60,681 nucleotides of DNA from contig RXJW01000138.1 of the NCBI GenBank assembly GCA_003963005.1, positions 1-60,681 of the forward strand, written 5' to 3'. The notes beneath the pieces were generated by a model that worked only from the letters and a program-made list of their open reading frames with translations, searched no databases and was not told the origin of the DNA. Below are positions 42,850 to 53,507 of the stretch, piece after piece; positions within the stretch are counted from its first letter, which is position 1, and each line of letters opens with the position of its first letter. The translations under genes and the position numbers were made by a program. Origin of the DNA: Burkholderiales bacterium (GTDB lineage Bacteria > Pseudomonadota > Gammaproteobacteria > Burkholderiales > Burkholderiaceae_C).

Positions 42850-44286
42850 TCAGGCCAGGTCGGCCAGGGCTCCCGTCAGCGTCGGGTGGCGGAAGCGGTA
42901 CCCGGCCGCCAGGGCCGCGGCAGGCACGGCGCGCTGCCCGTCGAGCAGGATCGTCGACATCTCCCCGGCGAGTTGCCGCAGCGGCCAGGCCGGCGCGCTC
43001 AGCCATGCGCGGCGGCCGAAGGACTGCGCGAGCGCCCGGGCGAAGTCCGCCTGGCACGGTACGTCGGGGGCGACGGCATTCACGGCACCGGCGAGCTGCG
43101 GTTGCTCCAGCGCGAACCGGACCAGGCCGACGGCATCGTCACGGTGCAGCCACGGCGTGGGCTGCTGCCCGGTGCCGAGCCGTGCGCCCAGGCCCAGGCG
43201 AGCCGCCAGCGCCTGCATCGGGTAGGCGCCGCCCTCGCGACCGAGTACGACCCCGAAGCGCAGGCGCACCACGCGCACGCCAAGGGCTTCGGCGCGGCGC
43301 GCCTCGTGCTCGATGGCGGCACACAGGTCCGACTGGAATTCACCGGCCTGCGGTGCGCGGGCCTCGGTGCAGGGGCTGCCATCATTGACCGCGCCGTAGA
43401 AGCCGACGGCCGAGGCGCTGACGAACACCCGGGGCCGCTCGTCCAGGCGACGCATCAGTGCCACCAGCCGCTGCGTGATGCCCACGCGGCTGTCCAGCAG
43501 CTCGCGGCGACGTGCGGCGGTCCAGGGCAGGCCGAGCACGCGGGCGCCGGCAAGGTGCACGATGGCGTCGATGCGCGTCTCGGACGGGATGGCCTCCAGG
43601 TCGTCCACCACCCACACGCCGGGGCCGAATTGCGCACGGGCCTGGCGCCGGTCGCGCGACAGCGCAATCACGCGGCGCCCGTCACGGCACAGCTCGGCGA
43701 CCAGCGCCTGGCCGACGAAGCCCGTGGCGCCGGTGACCAGCACGGCGGGCTGGCGCCGCATCGACGCCAGCTGTGCCGCGGCCGGCACCGGCACGCGGCC
43801 AAGCTGGCGCCAGGCGACGAGGTTGCGCGCGCTCCAGGCCAGCACGCCGACGCCAAACAGCGTGAGCAGCGGCGCCCACACGCCGTGGTCGACCGGCAGC
43901 AGCTGCGTCGGCGCCTGGACCCAACGCCACAGCAGCGGGGCCATCAGCGCCAGGAACAGGCCGTAGCTGATCGTCAGCAGCGTGTGCAGGACGCGCTCGA
44001 AGGGCGGCAGCGTGCGGCTGCGGTCTTCTTCCAGGAAGTCGGCCAGCGTGACCACCACCTCCGTGGCCAGCAGGCCGGCCAGCAGCACGGCCCACGCGCC
44101 CTGCCACTGCCACCAGGCCAGGCCGATGAAGACGATGCCGTAGATCGCTTCGCGCACCAGGTGCAGCCCCAGCTCGCGACGGGCCGAGGCGCGCTGCGGC
44201 AACTGGGCCTGCAGCTCGTGGTGCCACAGGTTGTCGAAGGCGCCCATGACGGCCTGGACGCTCAGCAGGATGAAGAGGGAGTTCAT
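42850..44286 (-). CDS. TIGR01777-type NAD-dependent epimerase with N-terminal membrane domain
   Basis: 478 residues from the ATG at 44286 (MNSLFILLSVQAVMGAFDNL). Residues 1-170 hold about four membrane helices. Residues ~180-478 are a short-chain dehydrogenase/epimerase: VLVTGATGFVGQALVAELCR (dinucleotide-binding), IVHLAGARVLGLPWTAAR, VFVSASAVGFYGA and the C-terminal domain with GYRFRHPTLTGALADL, the pattern of the TIGR01777 (YfcH/SulA-like) family. The N-terminal membrane fusion occurs in some relatives. It ends 31 bp from the convergent kinase gene and is not part of the T6SS. Reaction unknown. Confidence 0.9.
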   Translation of the reverse strand: MNSLFILLSVQAVMGAFDNLWHHELQAQLPQRASARRELGLHLVREAIYGIVFIGLAWWQWQGAWAVLLAGLLATEVVVTLADFLEEDRSRTLPPFERVLHTLLTISYGLFLALMAPLLWRWVQAPTQLLPVDHGVWAPLLTLFGVGVLAWSARNLVAWRQLGRVPVPAAAQLASMRRQPAVLVTGATGFVGQALVAELCRDGRRVIALSRDRRQARAQFGPGVWVVDDLEAIPSETRIDAIVHLAGARVLGLPWTAARRRELLDSRVGITQRLVALMRRLDERPRVFVSASAVGFYGAVNDGSPCTEARAPQAGEFQSDLCAAIEHEARRAEALGVRVVRLRFGVVLGREGGAYPMQALAARLGLGARLGTGQQPTPWLHRDDAVGLVRFALEQPQLAGAVNAVAPDVPCQADFARALAQSFGRRAWLSAPAWPLRQLAGEMSTILLDGQRAVPAAALAAGYRFRHPTLTGALADLA

Positions 44287-44315
44287 GGCGGGATCTCTCG
44301 GTGAGGGGATGAGGG

Positions 44316-44918
44316 TCAGCGGGCAGCGCCCGGTGCGGGGTCGGCGAACACGCCGGTCTGGTGGAAGGTCTCGCCCCACAGGGGGTGGGTCATCGACAGC
44401 GTGAAACGGAACAGCCCGTGGCCCAGGTCGCGGTGCTCGACGCGGCAGGTGCCGGGGCTGAAGAGGCGCGGCACCACCAGGCGCAGGCCGAAGCGCTCCA
44501 GGAAGTAGCGGCGGCTCTCGAACACCAGCGCGCCGTCCTGCTCGAAGACTTCCAGCGCCATGCCCAGGCCGCCCTGGGTGCGTTCCTGCAGGCGGCCGGT
44601 GGCGTCCAGTGCCTTCGTCGAGCAGACGCTGCCGACGCCGTGCTCGAAGCGGCGCTCCCACACCACGCCCGCGCCGACCGTGCGGACCTTGACGGTGGTG
44701 GGCACGCGGCGCGCATTCGCGGCGACCAGCGGGCTGTTGAGCGGCTTGACCAGCCAGGCCAGCACGCGGCCCAGGCGCGAGCAGCGCAGGTCCATCGAGC
44801 CGCGGTAGGTGACGTCACGATGCCCGGCGGCAAAACGGTGCTGGACGGCCAGCGGCAGGCGCGACCAGGCGGCGGGCCCGAGCAGGGCCGGGAGGTCAAG
44901 GTGTTGGGAGGCGTTCAT
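44316..44918 (-). CDS. DUF4166-family protein
   Basis: 200 residues. FAAGHRDVTYRGSMDLRCS, NSPLVAANARRVPTTVKVR and SMTHPLWGETFHQTGVFAD fit DUF4166, a family often found beside or fused to TIGR01777 epimerases. It lies 29 bp upstream of the epimerase on the same strand and probably forms an operon with it. Function unknown. Confidence 0.85.
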   Translation of the reverse strand: MNASQHLDLPALLGPAAWSRLPLAVQHRFAAGHRDVTYRGSMDLRCSRLGRVLAWLVKPLNSPLVAANARRVPTTVKVRTVGAGVVWERRFEHGVGSVCSTKALDATGRLQERTQGGLGMALEVFEQDGALVFESRRYFLERFGLRLVVPRLFSPGTCRVEHRDLGHGLFRFTLSMTHPLWGETFHQTGVFADPAPGAAR

Positions 44919-45051
44919 GCCCCCCTCTTCGCGACAAGCGTGCCAGCCGGTGTTTTGCGTTTAAGTGATTGATTTCATTGGCGCCGCCGCCGCGGCATGA
45001 CTACCTCGGATACAGTGCCGAGGCCCCAACTGTCAACGTCGTTAACACCCC

Positions 45052-46816
45052 ATGCTGCTGATCCGCTTCGCGATGGGCTTCTCGCTGTTCGAGACCCTGG
45101 TGCTGGCCGGCGTGCTGCTCTGGTGGGCCGACCGGGTGGCGGGCGCGCGGCTGCTGGCGGCCTTCCTGGTGGGGTTTGGGCTGTGGGTCGTGGGCAATGA
45201 GCTGCCCAACTGGTGGGGCCCGGCCGCCGAGCCGGTGGCCATGAAGCTGGTGTCGCTGGCCCCGTTCATCTCGACCTTCTTCTTCCACTTCTGCGTGGTG
45301 TTCTGCCGCGTGCCGCTGGGTCGCCTGGGCATCGCGGCGGCGTATGCGCTAGGGGCGGTGGCGTCGCTTGCGGCGCTGGCCGGGCAGCCGGGGCACCTGG
45401 TCTGGCGCGACCCGGTCGGCTGGATCTTCATCGCGGGCCGCCTGGGCTGGCTGGCCAGCATCGCCTGGATCGTGCTCGGCATCGCGGGCGTGGTGGTGCT
45501 GCTGCGCGGGCTCGCCCAGGCCCGGCCGCCGGCGCGGCAGCAGATCGCCGCCGTCACCGCGTCCTGCGTCTGGGGGCTGCTGTGCCTCAGCGGCTACGGC
45601 CTCGTGCTGCTGGCGCTGCCGGTCTTTCCGTTCCCGCTGCTGCTGCTGCCGCTGTACCCGGTCCTCCTGGTCTACGGCATCCTGCGCTGGGGCGTGTTCG
45701 TGGCCAATGCCTGGGCCGGGCGTGCGCTGGTGTGGACGCTGCTGCTGGCCGTGGGCCTGGGCATCGTCGGCCTGATGCCGTTGCTGCTGCCCTTCGAATC
45801 CCGCTGGCTCAGCGGCCTGGCCGTGGCGGCGGGCTGCCTCGCGCTGAGCGGCCCGGTGCGGCGCTTCGTGCAGCGCCTGATCTACCCCGGCGGCTCGGCG
45901 TCGGCCGCCGACCTGCAGGCCTGGCGTGAAGCGCTGCTGCCGGCGGAATCGCTGCCCGAGCTGGGCACGCTGGCCGGGCAGTTGCTGGGCCGCCGGCTGG
46001 GCACGCCGGTGGAGGTGGTGTTCGACGCGAGCACCGACGCGACCCTGCCCCGGCTCAACTGCCGCCCGGCGCCGTGGCGGGTGGAGCTGCAAGGCTGGTC
46101 GGCCGCGCCGCCGGGTCAACGGCATGTGGCCGAGCTGTTCGGCGCGCTCGTGCTGGAGGCAGCGATGCGGGTCGAGCAGGCCCAGCAGCTCGCCTCGCGC
46201 GAGCGTGAGCGCCAGTTGCAGGCCCGGCTGGCCGAGCTGGGTGCCCTGGCGGCGACCGTGGCCCACGACATCCGCAACCCGCTCAACATCATCTCGATGG
46301 CCGTGGCGACCGCGCCGGGCGACACCCGCCGCGAGGTGGCCGAGCAGGTCGACCGCATCGCCCACCTCACCCGCGACCTGCTGGACTACGCCAAGCCCTG
46401 GAAGCTGAATGCGGCGCCGGCCGATGTGGCGGCGCTGGCGCAGGCCGTCGCGCGGCGCCAGCCCGACGTGGCGCTCGGCCCCGGGCTGCAGCAGGCCCTG
46501 ACCGCCGAGCTGGATGCCCGCCGCGTGGAACAGGCCCTGACCAACCTCGTCGAGAACGCCCGCACCGCGAGCGGCGGCGCCGTGCTCATCGACGCCGACG
46601 CCGACGCCACCAACCTGCGCCTGCATGTCTGCGACAACGGCCCCGGCGTGCCGGAGAGCCTGCGCGAGCGGCTGTTCGAGCCTTTTGCGTCCCGCAGCCC
46701 GGGCGGCACCGGCCTGGGCCTGGCCATCGTCGCGCGGGTCATGACGGCGCATGGCGGCACCGCCGCGCTGACCGAGCGCCCGGGCTGGCGCACCTGTTTC
46801 ACGCTGAGCTTCCCCC

Positions 46817-46836
<20 letters not shown>
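45052..46836 (+). CDS. Membrane sensor histidine kinase
   Basis: 594 residues. About eight N-terminal membrane helices (residues 1-270), a degenerate GAF-like segment, then a HisKA dimerisation domain with VAHDIRNPLN (His405), and a HATPase domain with NLVENARTAS (near 497), DNGPGVPE and GGTGLGLAI. It overlaps the response-regulator gene by 20 bp. The polytopic input domain suggests sensing in or near the membrane; the signal is unknown. Confidence 0.93.
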
Positions 46837-48184
<1,348 letters not shown>

Positions 48185-48201
48185 CCGGCGCCCCGTTCCG
48201 G

Positions 48202-48232
48202 CGGGAACCGCACCGGGATCGCCGTTACCTAC
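48202..48232 (+). promoter_or_regulatory. ECF-type promoter before the sigma-factor unit (site D)
   Basis: Plus strand: CGGGAACC, 14 bp, GTTACCTAC. The -35 is perfect and the -10 differs at C/T positions plus one. The -10 edge is 81 bp before the ATG at 48314. It lies just after the response-regulator stop, so the sigma gene can be read from its own type of promoter. Confidence 0.75.
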
Positions 48233-48313
48233 CCAGGGACCTGGCGGCGACCCCGCAGTCTCCCGCCGCCGGCCCCCGATGATCTCCGGACCCCGATCCT
48301 GAACCTCCACCTC

Positions 48314-48856
48314 ATGCCCACTGACGCTGCCGAGGCTGCGCCGCCCGCCGACCCGCTGGCCGCGTTCGTCAGCGCCGCCGAAGCCGGGCCCCTGCTGTGG
48401 GCCTGCTGGCAGGACGGGCACCTGCAGGTCTGCGGGGGCAGCGTGCCGCCCCGGCCGATCACGAGCGACATCGGGCGGCTCTTCGTGGCGGCGCTGCGGG
48501 CGCACTTCGGCGAGGCCGCCAGCGGCGTGGCCGAGCGCGAATGGCGCCTGGGTGAGCAGCCCCGCCGGCTGCTGCCCGCACGCACCGTGCGGCGCGCGGT
48601 GGCCAGCGCCGAGTCCGCCCTGAGCCTGTTGCAGGCGCAAGCCCAGGTGCTGCAGTTCGACTTCTCCGCCGTGATGGGCGGATGGCGCTTCCGGCGCGTG
48701 CTGGACGAACTGGGCATCGACCCGGCCAGCCTCGCGCCGCAGCGGCGCCAGGCGCTCGATCAACTGCTGGCGCCCGCCTTCCTGGCGCTGGAGCCTGCCA
48801 CGCCCGAGGCGCTCGCCGAGCGGCTGCGGGCCCTGCTGACCGCCGGGCTGCACTGA
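48314..48856 (+). CDS. Unknown protein preceding the ECF sigma gene
   Basis: 180 residues, soluble, no signal or membrane helix. Ala/Leu/Arg-rich with helical C-terminal half (RAVASAESALSLLQAQAQVL, RFRRVLDELGIDPASLAPQR) and a WACWQDGHLQVCGG segment near residue 28. I do not recognise it. It is the only gene between ECF-type promoter site D and the sigma-factor gene, so it is a candidate regulator, anti-sigma factor or sigma partner, although soluble and without an obvious zinc-binding anti-sigma motif. Confidence 0.8.
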   Translation: MPTDAAEAAPPADPLAAFVSAAEAGPLLWACWQDGHLQVCGGSVPPRPITSDIGRLFVAALRAHFGEAASGVAEREWRLGEQPRRLLPARTVRRAVASAESALSLLQAQAQVLQFDFSAVMGGWRFRRVLDELGIDPASLAPQRRQALDQLLAPAFLALEPATPEALAERLRALLTAGLH

Positions 48857-48898
48857 GGCGCCGGCACCGCCGCCGCGCCGCCGCGGGTTAACCCGTGC

Positions 48899-48921
48899 CA
48901 CCCCCCTCGCCTAAGGGGGTG
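48899..48921. repeat. 7-bp stem-loop between the unknown gene and the sigma gene
   Basis: caccccc (48899-48905) pairs with gggggtg (48915-48921) around a 9-base loop. It could lower read-through into the sigma gene or shape its leader. A gggttaaccc palindrome lies just upstream. Confidence 0.4.
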
Positions 48922-49011
48922 CTGGACGCAACGCTGTCGCAGCCCCCTCGCCGGTGGCGTCTGTGCAGACAAGGCGGCCACGTCGGCCGCATCACCAGCG
49001 CGGAGCCTTCC

Positions 49012-49575
49012 ATGCAGCCCCAGTGCCCTTCGATCCCCCATGCCGCCGTGGCCGACCCCAACGTCGTCTTCTCGACCCTGTTCGGCGAGCACCGTGACCG
49101 CCTGTACCGCTTCGTGCTGCGCCACATCGGCGACAGCACGGAGGCCGAGGAACTGGCGCAGCAGGCCTTCGTCGAGGCCGCGCGCACCTACGAGCAGTTC
49201 CGTGGCGAGTCGCAGCTCTCCACCTGGCTCTACGGCATCGCGATGAACCTGGTGCGCAATCACCTGTCGCGCGCACCGTCGCGGCTGTACCGCTTCGAGG
49301 ACGAGACCGCGCTCGACGCCACGCCCTGCCTGCAGGCCAACCCCGAGCAGCAGTGCCACATGAAGCAGCTCATGGGCCTGCTGCAGGACGAACTCGACGG
49401 CCTCATGCCCGAGATGCGCGAAGTGCTGCTGCTCGTGGCCATGGACGACATGAGCTACGAAGAGGCGGCCGCGCTGCTGTCCGTGCCCATCGGCACCGTG
49501 CGCAGCCGCGTGTCGCGCGCCCGCACGCACCTGCGCACCCGGCTGCAGGCGCGTGGCGCACAACTGCCGTTCTGA
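49012..49575 (+). CDS. ECF-type RNA polymerase sigma factor, likely T6SS regulator
   Basis: 187 residues from the ATG at 49012 with a GGAG site. Region 2: FGEHRDRLYRFVLRHIGDST then EAEELAQQAFVEAARTYEQF and STWLYGIAMNLVRNHL; region 4: LDGLMPEMREVLLLVAMDDM, then SYEEAAALLSVPIGTVRSRV. The usual DAED of region 2.2 reads EAEE here. Ser42, Thr43 and Thr59 are nearby candidates for phosphorylation. No anti-sigma gene adjoins it, and a Ser/Thr kinase is in the locus, the pattern of kinase-controlled ECF sigmas (EcfP in Vibrio, EcfK in Xanthomonas). The repeated CGGGAAC-N14-GTCACTCAC promoters in this window are its likely targets. Confidence 0.93.
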   Translation: MQPQCPSIPHAAVADPNVVFSTLFGEHRDRLYRFVLRHIGDSTEAEELAQQAFVEAARTYEQFRGESQLSTWLYGIAMNLVRNHLSRAPSRLYRFEDETALDATPCLQANPEQQCHMKQLMGLLQDELDGLMPEMREVLLLVAMDDMSYEEAAALLSVPIGTVRSRVSRARTHLRTRLQARGAQLPF

Positions 49576-49609
49576 CCGGCCCTCTCGGCGCCAGCGTGCC
49601 AGGCCCGGT

Positions 49610-50464
49610 TCAGGGCAGGCGCAGCAGCACTTGCACCGGCAGGTGATCCGACGGGTAGCGGCCCTGGAACGAATCGGTGAGCGCGCCCCAGCTCAGCACC
49701 TCGATGCCGCGGGTGTGGAAGATGTGGTCGATGCGCTCCTCCACCGGCAGCGGTGCATCGATGTGAAAGCCGTTGAACGTGCCCTCCGGCCCGTACGGCG
49801 GCGTGCGGCTGGTGGTGCGCGCATCCAGCAGCTCGCCCAGCAGGATCTGCACCGGTTCGCTGCCCGGGCTGCTGTTGAAGTCCCCGATCACCAGCGTCGG
49901 CGCATCGCCCGCAATGCGCGCGCGGCGGGCCAGCAGCAGCTTCGCCGACTCCCGCCGGGCCACCACACCCTCGTGGTCGAAGTGCGTGTTGAACACGTAG
50001 AACGGCCCCGCCTGCGGCGCCCGCCGATCGCGCAGCGCCACCCAGGTCACGATGCGGTGGCAGCAGCGCGCGTCCCAACCCTTGGACGGCTTCTCCGGCG
50101 TCTCGCTGAGCCAGAACGTGCCGCTGCGCAGCACCTCGAAACGCTCGCGCCGCACGAAGATCGCCGCATGCTCCCCGCGCAAGGCACCGTCATCCCGGCC
50201 CACGCCGATGCGCTCGAAGCCGACCAACTGCTCCAGGTCGGCGATCTGGTCCGGCAGGCCTTCCTGCGTGCCGAACACATCCCAGCCGTGATAGCGGATC
50301 AAGGCCAGCACCTCCGCACGCCGCTGCGGCCAGGCATTCACGCCATCGCTGGCCAGATTCAGCCGCAGGTTGTAGGTGGCCAAACGCCACGGCTCACCGG
50401 CATGAGCCGGTCGCGGCGCCGCGAGGCAGCAAAGACACAGGAGCAAGGCAAGCAGGCGGTGCAT
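49610..50464 (-). CDS. Secreted endonuclease/exonuclease/phosphatase-family protein
   Basis: 284 residues from the ATG at 50464, which gives a signal peptide (MHRLLALLLCLCCLAAPRPA). Family motifs: LATYNLRLN, FGTQEGLPDQIADL, FNTHFDHEG, LVIGDFNSSPGSEPV, ERIDHIFHT and YPSDHLPVQV, covering the metal-binding and catalytic residues of this superfamily. The substrate (nucleic acid, phosphoinositide or other phosphoester) cannot be told. It is convergent with the sigma gene, 34 bp apart. Confidence 0.92.
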   Translation of the reverse strand: MHRLLALLLCLCCLAAPRPAHAGEPWRLATYNLRLNLASDGVNAWPQRRAEVLALIRYHGWDVFGTQEGLPDQIADLEQLVGFERIGVGRDDGALRGEHAAIFVRRERFEVLRSGTFWLSETPEKPSKGWDARCCHRIVTWVALRDRRAPQAGPFYVFNTHFDHEGVVARRESAKLLLARRARIAGDAPTLVIGDFNSSPGSEPVQILLGELLDARTTSRTPPYGPEGTFNGFHIDAPLPVEERIDHIFHTRGIEVLSWGALTDSFQGRYPSDHLPVQVLLRLP

Positions 50465-50543
50465 GGTGGCGTGAGGGCATCGATGTCGAACCGCCCGCAG
50501 CCTACGCCACGCGCCGTGACCCACGCTTGAAGCGCGCCGGAAT

Positions 50544-50573
50544 TTGTCTGACCCGCAAAACTCGTGCTATAGT
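50544..50573 (+). promoter_or_regulatory. Sigma-70-type promoter of the tRNA
   Basis: ttgtct (50544-50549), 18 bp, tatagt (50568-50573), 12 bp before the tRNA 5' end. A good housekeeping-type match and quite unlike the ECF sites. Confidence 0.7.
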
Positions 50574-50585
50574 CTTAGCTTCAGT

Positions 50586-50662
<77 letters not shown>

Positions 50663-50701
50663 AGAAATTTGTAGCCTGATCAACGATTTGGCTGCACAGC
50701 G

Positions 50702-50727
50702 AAAGCCACCCAACCGGGTGGCTTTTT
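50702..50727 (+). terminator. Intrinsic terminator after tRNA-fMet
   Basis: aaagccaccc (50702-50711) and gggtggcttt (50716-50725) form a 10-bp stem with a 4-base loop, running into ttttt. Confidence 0.88.
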
Positions 50728-50851
50728 GCTTTGTGCCCATCCTGTGCCCAGTTGGTGCCCGTACAGTGCCCAACCGTTCCGGGCGCCGCAGCAAAATGAC
50801 CGTTGGGCCTTGTGCCCGTCTCCGACTGTTTCGGAGAGCGACTCTCGCGCC

Positions 50852-51360
50852 CTACGGATACCGCACACACGGCAAGTGGTGTCCGAAGTATCCAATCAAG
50901 ACAGTCGCGCCCTGAGCAGCGTGGAGGGCGCGGAAGTACATGCGCGCGCCGGCACCGCCAGTCAGCTTGGTGTGGAAACTCCAGCGTTCCTGTGCAAATC
51001 CCTCCGGCGACGGGAAGTCGCGCATTGGTCCGAACCGTCCGTGTGACAAGGTTTGGTCCGACTCCGGGCTGTAGGTGATCCCCTGCGGCTGATACGGCGC
51101 CCCCGCGGCCCAAGCTTCTGCAGCGGAGTTCAAGGCTCGCAAGTGCCTTACCAATTGTTGGAAAACAGGTTCCGCACCTGACAGCGCAGCCAATGCCTCA
51201 GTTGCCCGCGGGCCGAAACGCACGCGGGGGAATGCCTCTGAAGCTCTGTTGAGCAAAACCTCGCCGCTGGATATGGATGCATCGACTAAGCCATGGAGGC
51301 GGTTGGCGTCTGCCGCTACCTCATCACCGCACGAGTAGGTAAACACCGCGGCCTGTGTGA
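50852..51360 (-). pseudogene. 5'-truncated gene of unknown function
   Basis: About 169 codons remain of a protein whose reading frame becomes nonsensical at the transposase border near 51363. The remaining part looks genuinely coding (ITYSPESDQTLSHGRFGPMR, FAQERWSFHTKLTGGAGARM, VLIGYFGHHLPCVRYP) with a normal stop. I recognise the WSFHTKLTGG...YFG.HLP pattern as a conserved domain end but cannot name it. The start was probably lost to the insertion of the adjacent element. Confidence 0.6.
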
Positions 51361-51363
51361 CGG

Positions 51364-51783
51364 TTAGCCAGAGATGTCGATGCCCTTGGGCAGGTACTGC
51401 CTGAGCAGGCCGTTGGTGTTCTCGTTGCTGCCCCGCTGCCAAGGGCTTTGCGGGTCGCAGAAGTAAACCTGGATGTCGGTGGCCATCGTGAATCGCTTGT
51501 GCCCATGCATCTCTGTGCCTCGGTCCCAGGTGAGCGATTTGTAGAGCTCCTGCGGCAGTTTTGATCGTTCGGATAAGTATGCTTGAGCCAACCAGCGATC
51601 TGCTCGGGCGACCACAGCATCCGAAGCATGTCCGACACGACACGAGCCAGCGCTCGGTTCTTGGCCAGCTTGCAGAGCTTCGGCCGCAGGGCGCGCTCCC
51701 ATGCGGCCTGGTCTGCCAAGGCTGCTCGATAGCCGTGCTGGCCACCGTTGCGACCAATCTCCCGGCTGATGGTCGACGGCGCA
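51364..51783 (-). pseudogene. IS30-family transposase remnant
   Basis: Starts abruptly at [13 protein letters not shown], runs through [20 protein letters not shown] and [17 protein letters not shown], then jumps frame with a large internal deletion to [16 protein letters not shown] and [20 protein letters not shown], ending ISG-stop. The catalytic Asp (WDRGTEM) and Glu (NENTNG) blocks remain, but the N-terminal helix-turn-helix, the middle with the first catalytic Asp and the last ~40 residues are gone. Inactive. Confidence 0.85.
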
Positions 51784-52152
51784 CGGCGCAGCGCGTCTTC
51801 GCTGATCACGCGCTGCATGCCCAGCGCCTGCGCCGCCACCGCGTCGCCGCGCAGCGCTGTCACGTGCGCATAGCGCTTGTGCCCGGCCAAGATCGCCAGC
51901 ACCAGCGTGCCCAGCACGTCGCGCTTGTCCGGCGCGTTCGGGCTGCTGTGCTCCAGCGGGCTTGCCTCGACCCAGCGATCGAACACGCCGGCCGTCGCGA
52001 GGAACTCGGCGAAGAACACCAACTGACCATTCGGTGTGGTCTTCGTCCCAGCGCACATGCATGCGCCCGCCCAGCGTGTCCACCACCACCGCCTCGTCGC
52101 CACCCACGGCGCTCGACAGGACACGTTCCCGCTTGCGTCGTGCTTCACCCAT
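51784..52152 (-). pseudogene. N-terminal fragment of a second DDE transposase
   Basis: [20 protein letters not shown], then after a frameshift near 52040 [55 protein letters not shown] and SEDALRRA. I recognise this as the start of a transposase common in Burkholderiales but cannot name the IS family safely. It is cut off in mid-domain where the IS30 fragment begins. Confidence 0.7.
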
Positions 52153-52522
52153 CGGGTGAGTGTCACCGATCTATCGCAGCCCGCATCAGCATTAGCTCTC
52201 AGCTCGACGCGGGGACATCAACTGCCGTTTTTAGGGTGAGTCGGCTGGAGCGACAGGCCAGGTGGCACGACTCCACCGCAATCGCGGCGCCCCAGGATAC
52301 GAGGCGCCGCTGCGTCCATGACGCCCCTAACGCGGTTGGATCGGGTGCCAGTTCACGCTGACAAAAAGAGTCCAGATGGACTATGCCCGGCGGCGAGCCC
52401 GCACCTGCGTGTCATGGCGTTGTGCCAACGTTCCACAGTGCGCACGTTGCCAGTCAGAGTGCCGCAATCGGGACTGTCGACTGCAAGACTTATCCTAGTC
52501 AAAATATTAGCATGCATAATAT
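52153..52522. other. Intergenic stretch without a recognisable gene
   Basis: About 370 bp between the transposase debris and the IPTL-CTERM gene. GC drops sharply toward its 3' end (aaaatattagcatgcataat). No ECF-type site and no convincing -24/-12 or -35/-10 pair; CATAAT near 52515 is a possible -10 for the next gene. Confidence 0.6.
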
Positions 52523-53482
52523 ATGCACAGCAAATGTATTTATGGATTCATAGTTTCCGGATTCATGGCATGCAATGCACTTGCTGCCCCGCCGGCAAAT
52601 GACAACTTTGCTTCGAGAACCTTGCTCAGCGGAACTCAAGGAATCTGCGGAACGACTGTTGACGCGACCTTGGAATCCGGAGAACCGACACCTCACAATC
52701 TCGGTAATGAGCGAAGTATTTGGTACGGCTATAACGCCAATGCGGCTGGCGTTGTGACCATTGCGAAAGATCGGAGTTCCGATTCTTCCCAGGAAATCGC
52801 CGTTTACAGAGGCACCAGTCTGGCGACGCTCGCAAATATCGCCAATACAGTCGCCTCCAACGGGTCTTCACAAGGTGATTTCCAAGTGCTGAGCGGCGAG
52901 CAATATAAAGTACAGCTCATCACAGGGTTGGCTGGAACAGCAGGGTCGTTTTGCCTGACCATTGCCTTCGCACCTTCGCCGGCAAATGATCTTTTCGCAA
53001 ATCGGACAACCCTTTCCGGTGCAGCGGGCACAATTCAAGGAACGCTCACAGGCGCAGGCCGCGAGATAGGCGAGCCGGTTCATCAGTGGTCCTCTGAATC
53101 CACCATCTGGTATGAATGGACGGCCCCGTTCACTGGAAATGCAAGACTCGACGTTATTTCGAACGTCATTATTGGCGGGAACGCGAAGCTCTATCGTGGC
53201 TCAGCCTTGACTAGCCTGACCCCCGTTGCCACGCAGCGGAGTAGCCTTGGCGGTGAAAGTTCGCGTCATGTCTTTCCTGTGCAGTCCGGTGACCGCTTTG
53301 TCATCGCGGTCTACGGCCCATACGCTTACACGACAAGTGTTCCGATGGGCTTGCGCTGGGGACAGCAACAATCGTCCGATGAGGATATTCCGACCCTGCC
53401 GGAGTGGGGCATCATTGTATTGATTGGCATATTAGCTGGCTACATTTTCAAAAAACAAGCGACACACCCGAGAATTTCCTAG
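52523..53482 (+). CDS. IPTL-CTERM sorted surface protein
   Basis: 319 residues; the ATG at 52523 is the first possible start because a stop codon lies two codons upstream, and it has no clear ribosome site. Signal peptide at the N-terminus (YGFIVSGFMACNALA). Two tandem beta domains each begin PPANDNFASRTLLSG or SPANDLFANRTTLSG and carry SIWYGYNA / TIWYEWTA, a duplicated pre-peptidase-C-like or jelly-roll module. The C-terminus is an IPTL-CTERM signal: DIPTLPEWG, a hydrophobic helix IIVLIGILAGYIF and a basic end. Such tails are cut by exosortase H-type enzymes; an exosortase is encoded 1.7 kb downstream. GC is clearly lower than in the T6SS genes. Confidence 0.9.
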   Translation: MHSKCIYGFIVSGFMACNALAAPPANDNFASRTLLSGTQGICGTTVDATLESGEPTPHNLGNERSIWYGYNANAAGVVTIAKDRSSDSSQEIAVYRGTSLATLANIANTVASNGSSQGDFQVLSGEQYKVQLITGLAGTAGSFCLTIAFAPSPANDLFANRTTLSGAAGTIQGTLTGAGREIGEPVHQWSSESTIWYEWTAPFTGNARLDVISNVIIGGNAKLYRGSALTSLTPVATQRSSLGGESSRHVFPVQSGDRFVIAVYGPYAYTTSVPMGLRWGQQQSSDEDIPTLPEWGIIVLIGILAGYIFKKQATHPRIS

Positions 53483-53507
53483 AACCATCATCTACGGTTC
53501 AGTACCT

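Noticed and set aside
52400..52522. Sigma-54 (-24/-12) promoter before the IPTL-CTERM gene
   Set aside because: TGGC/TGCC words occur near 52450 but none has the GG-N10-GC spacing required.
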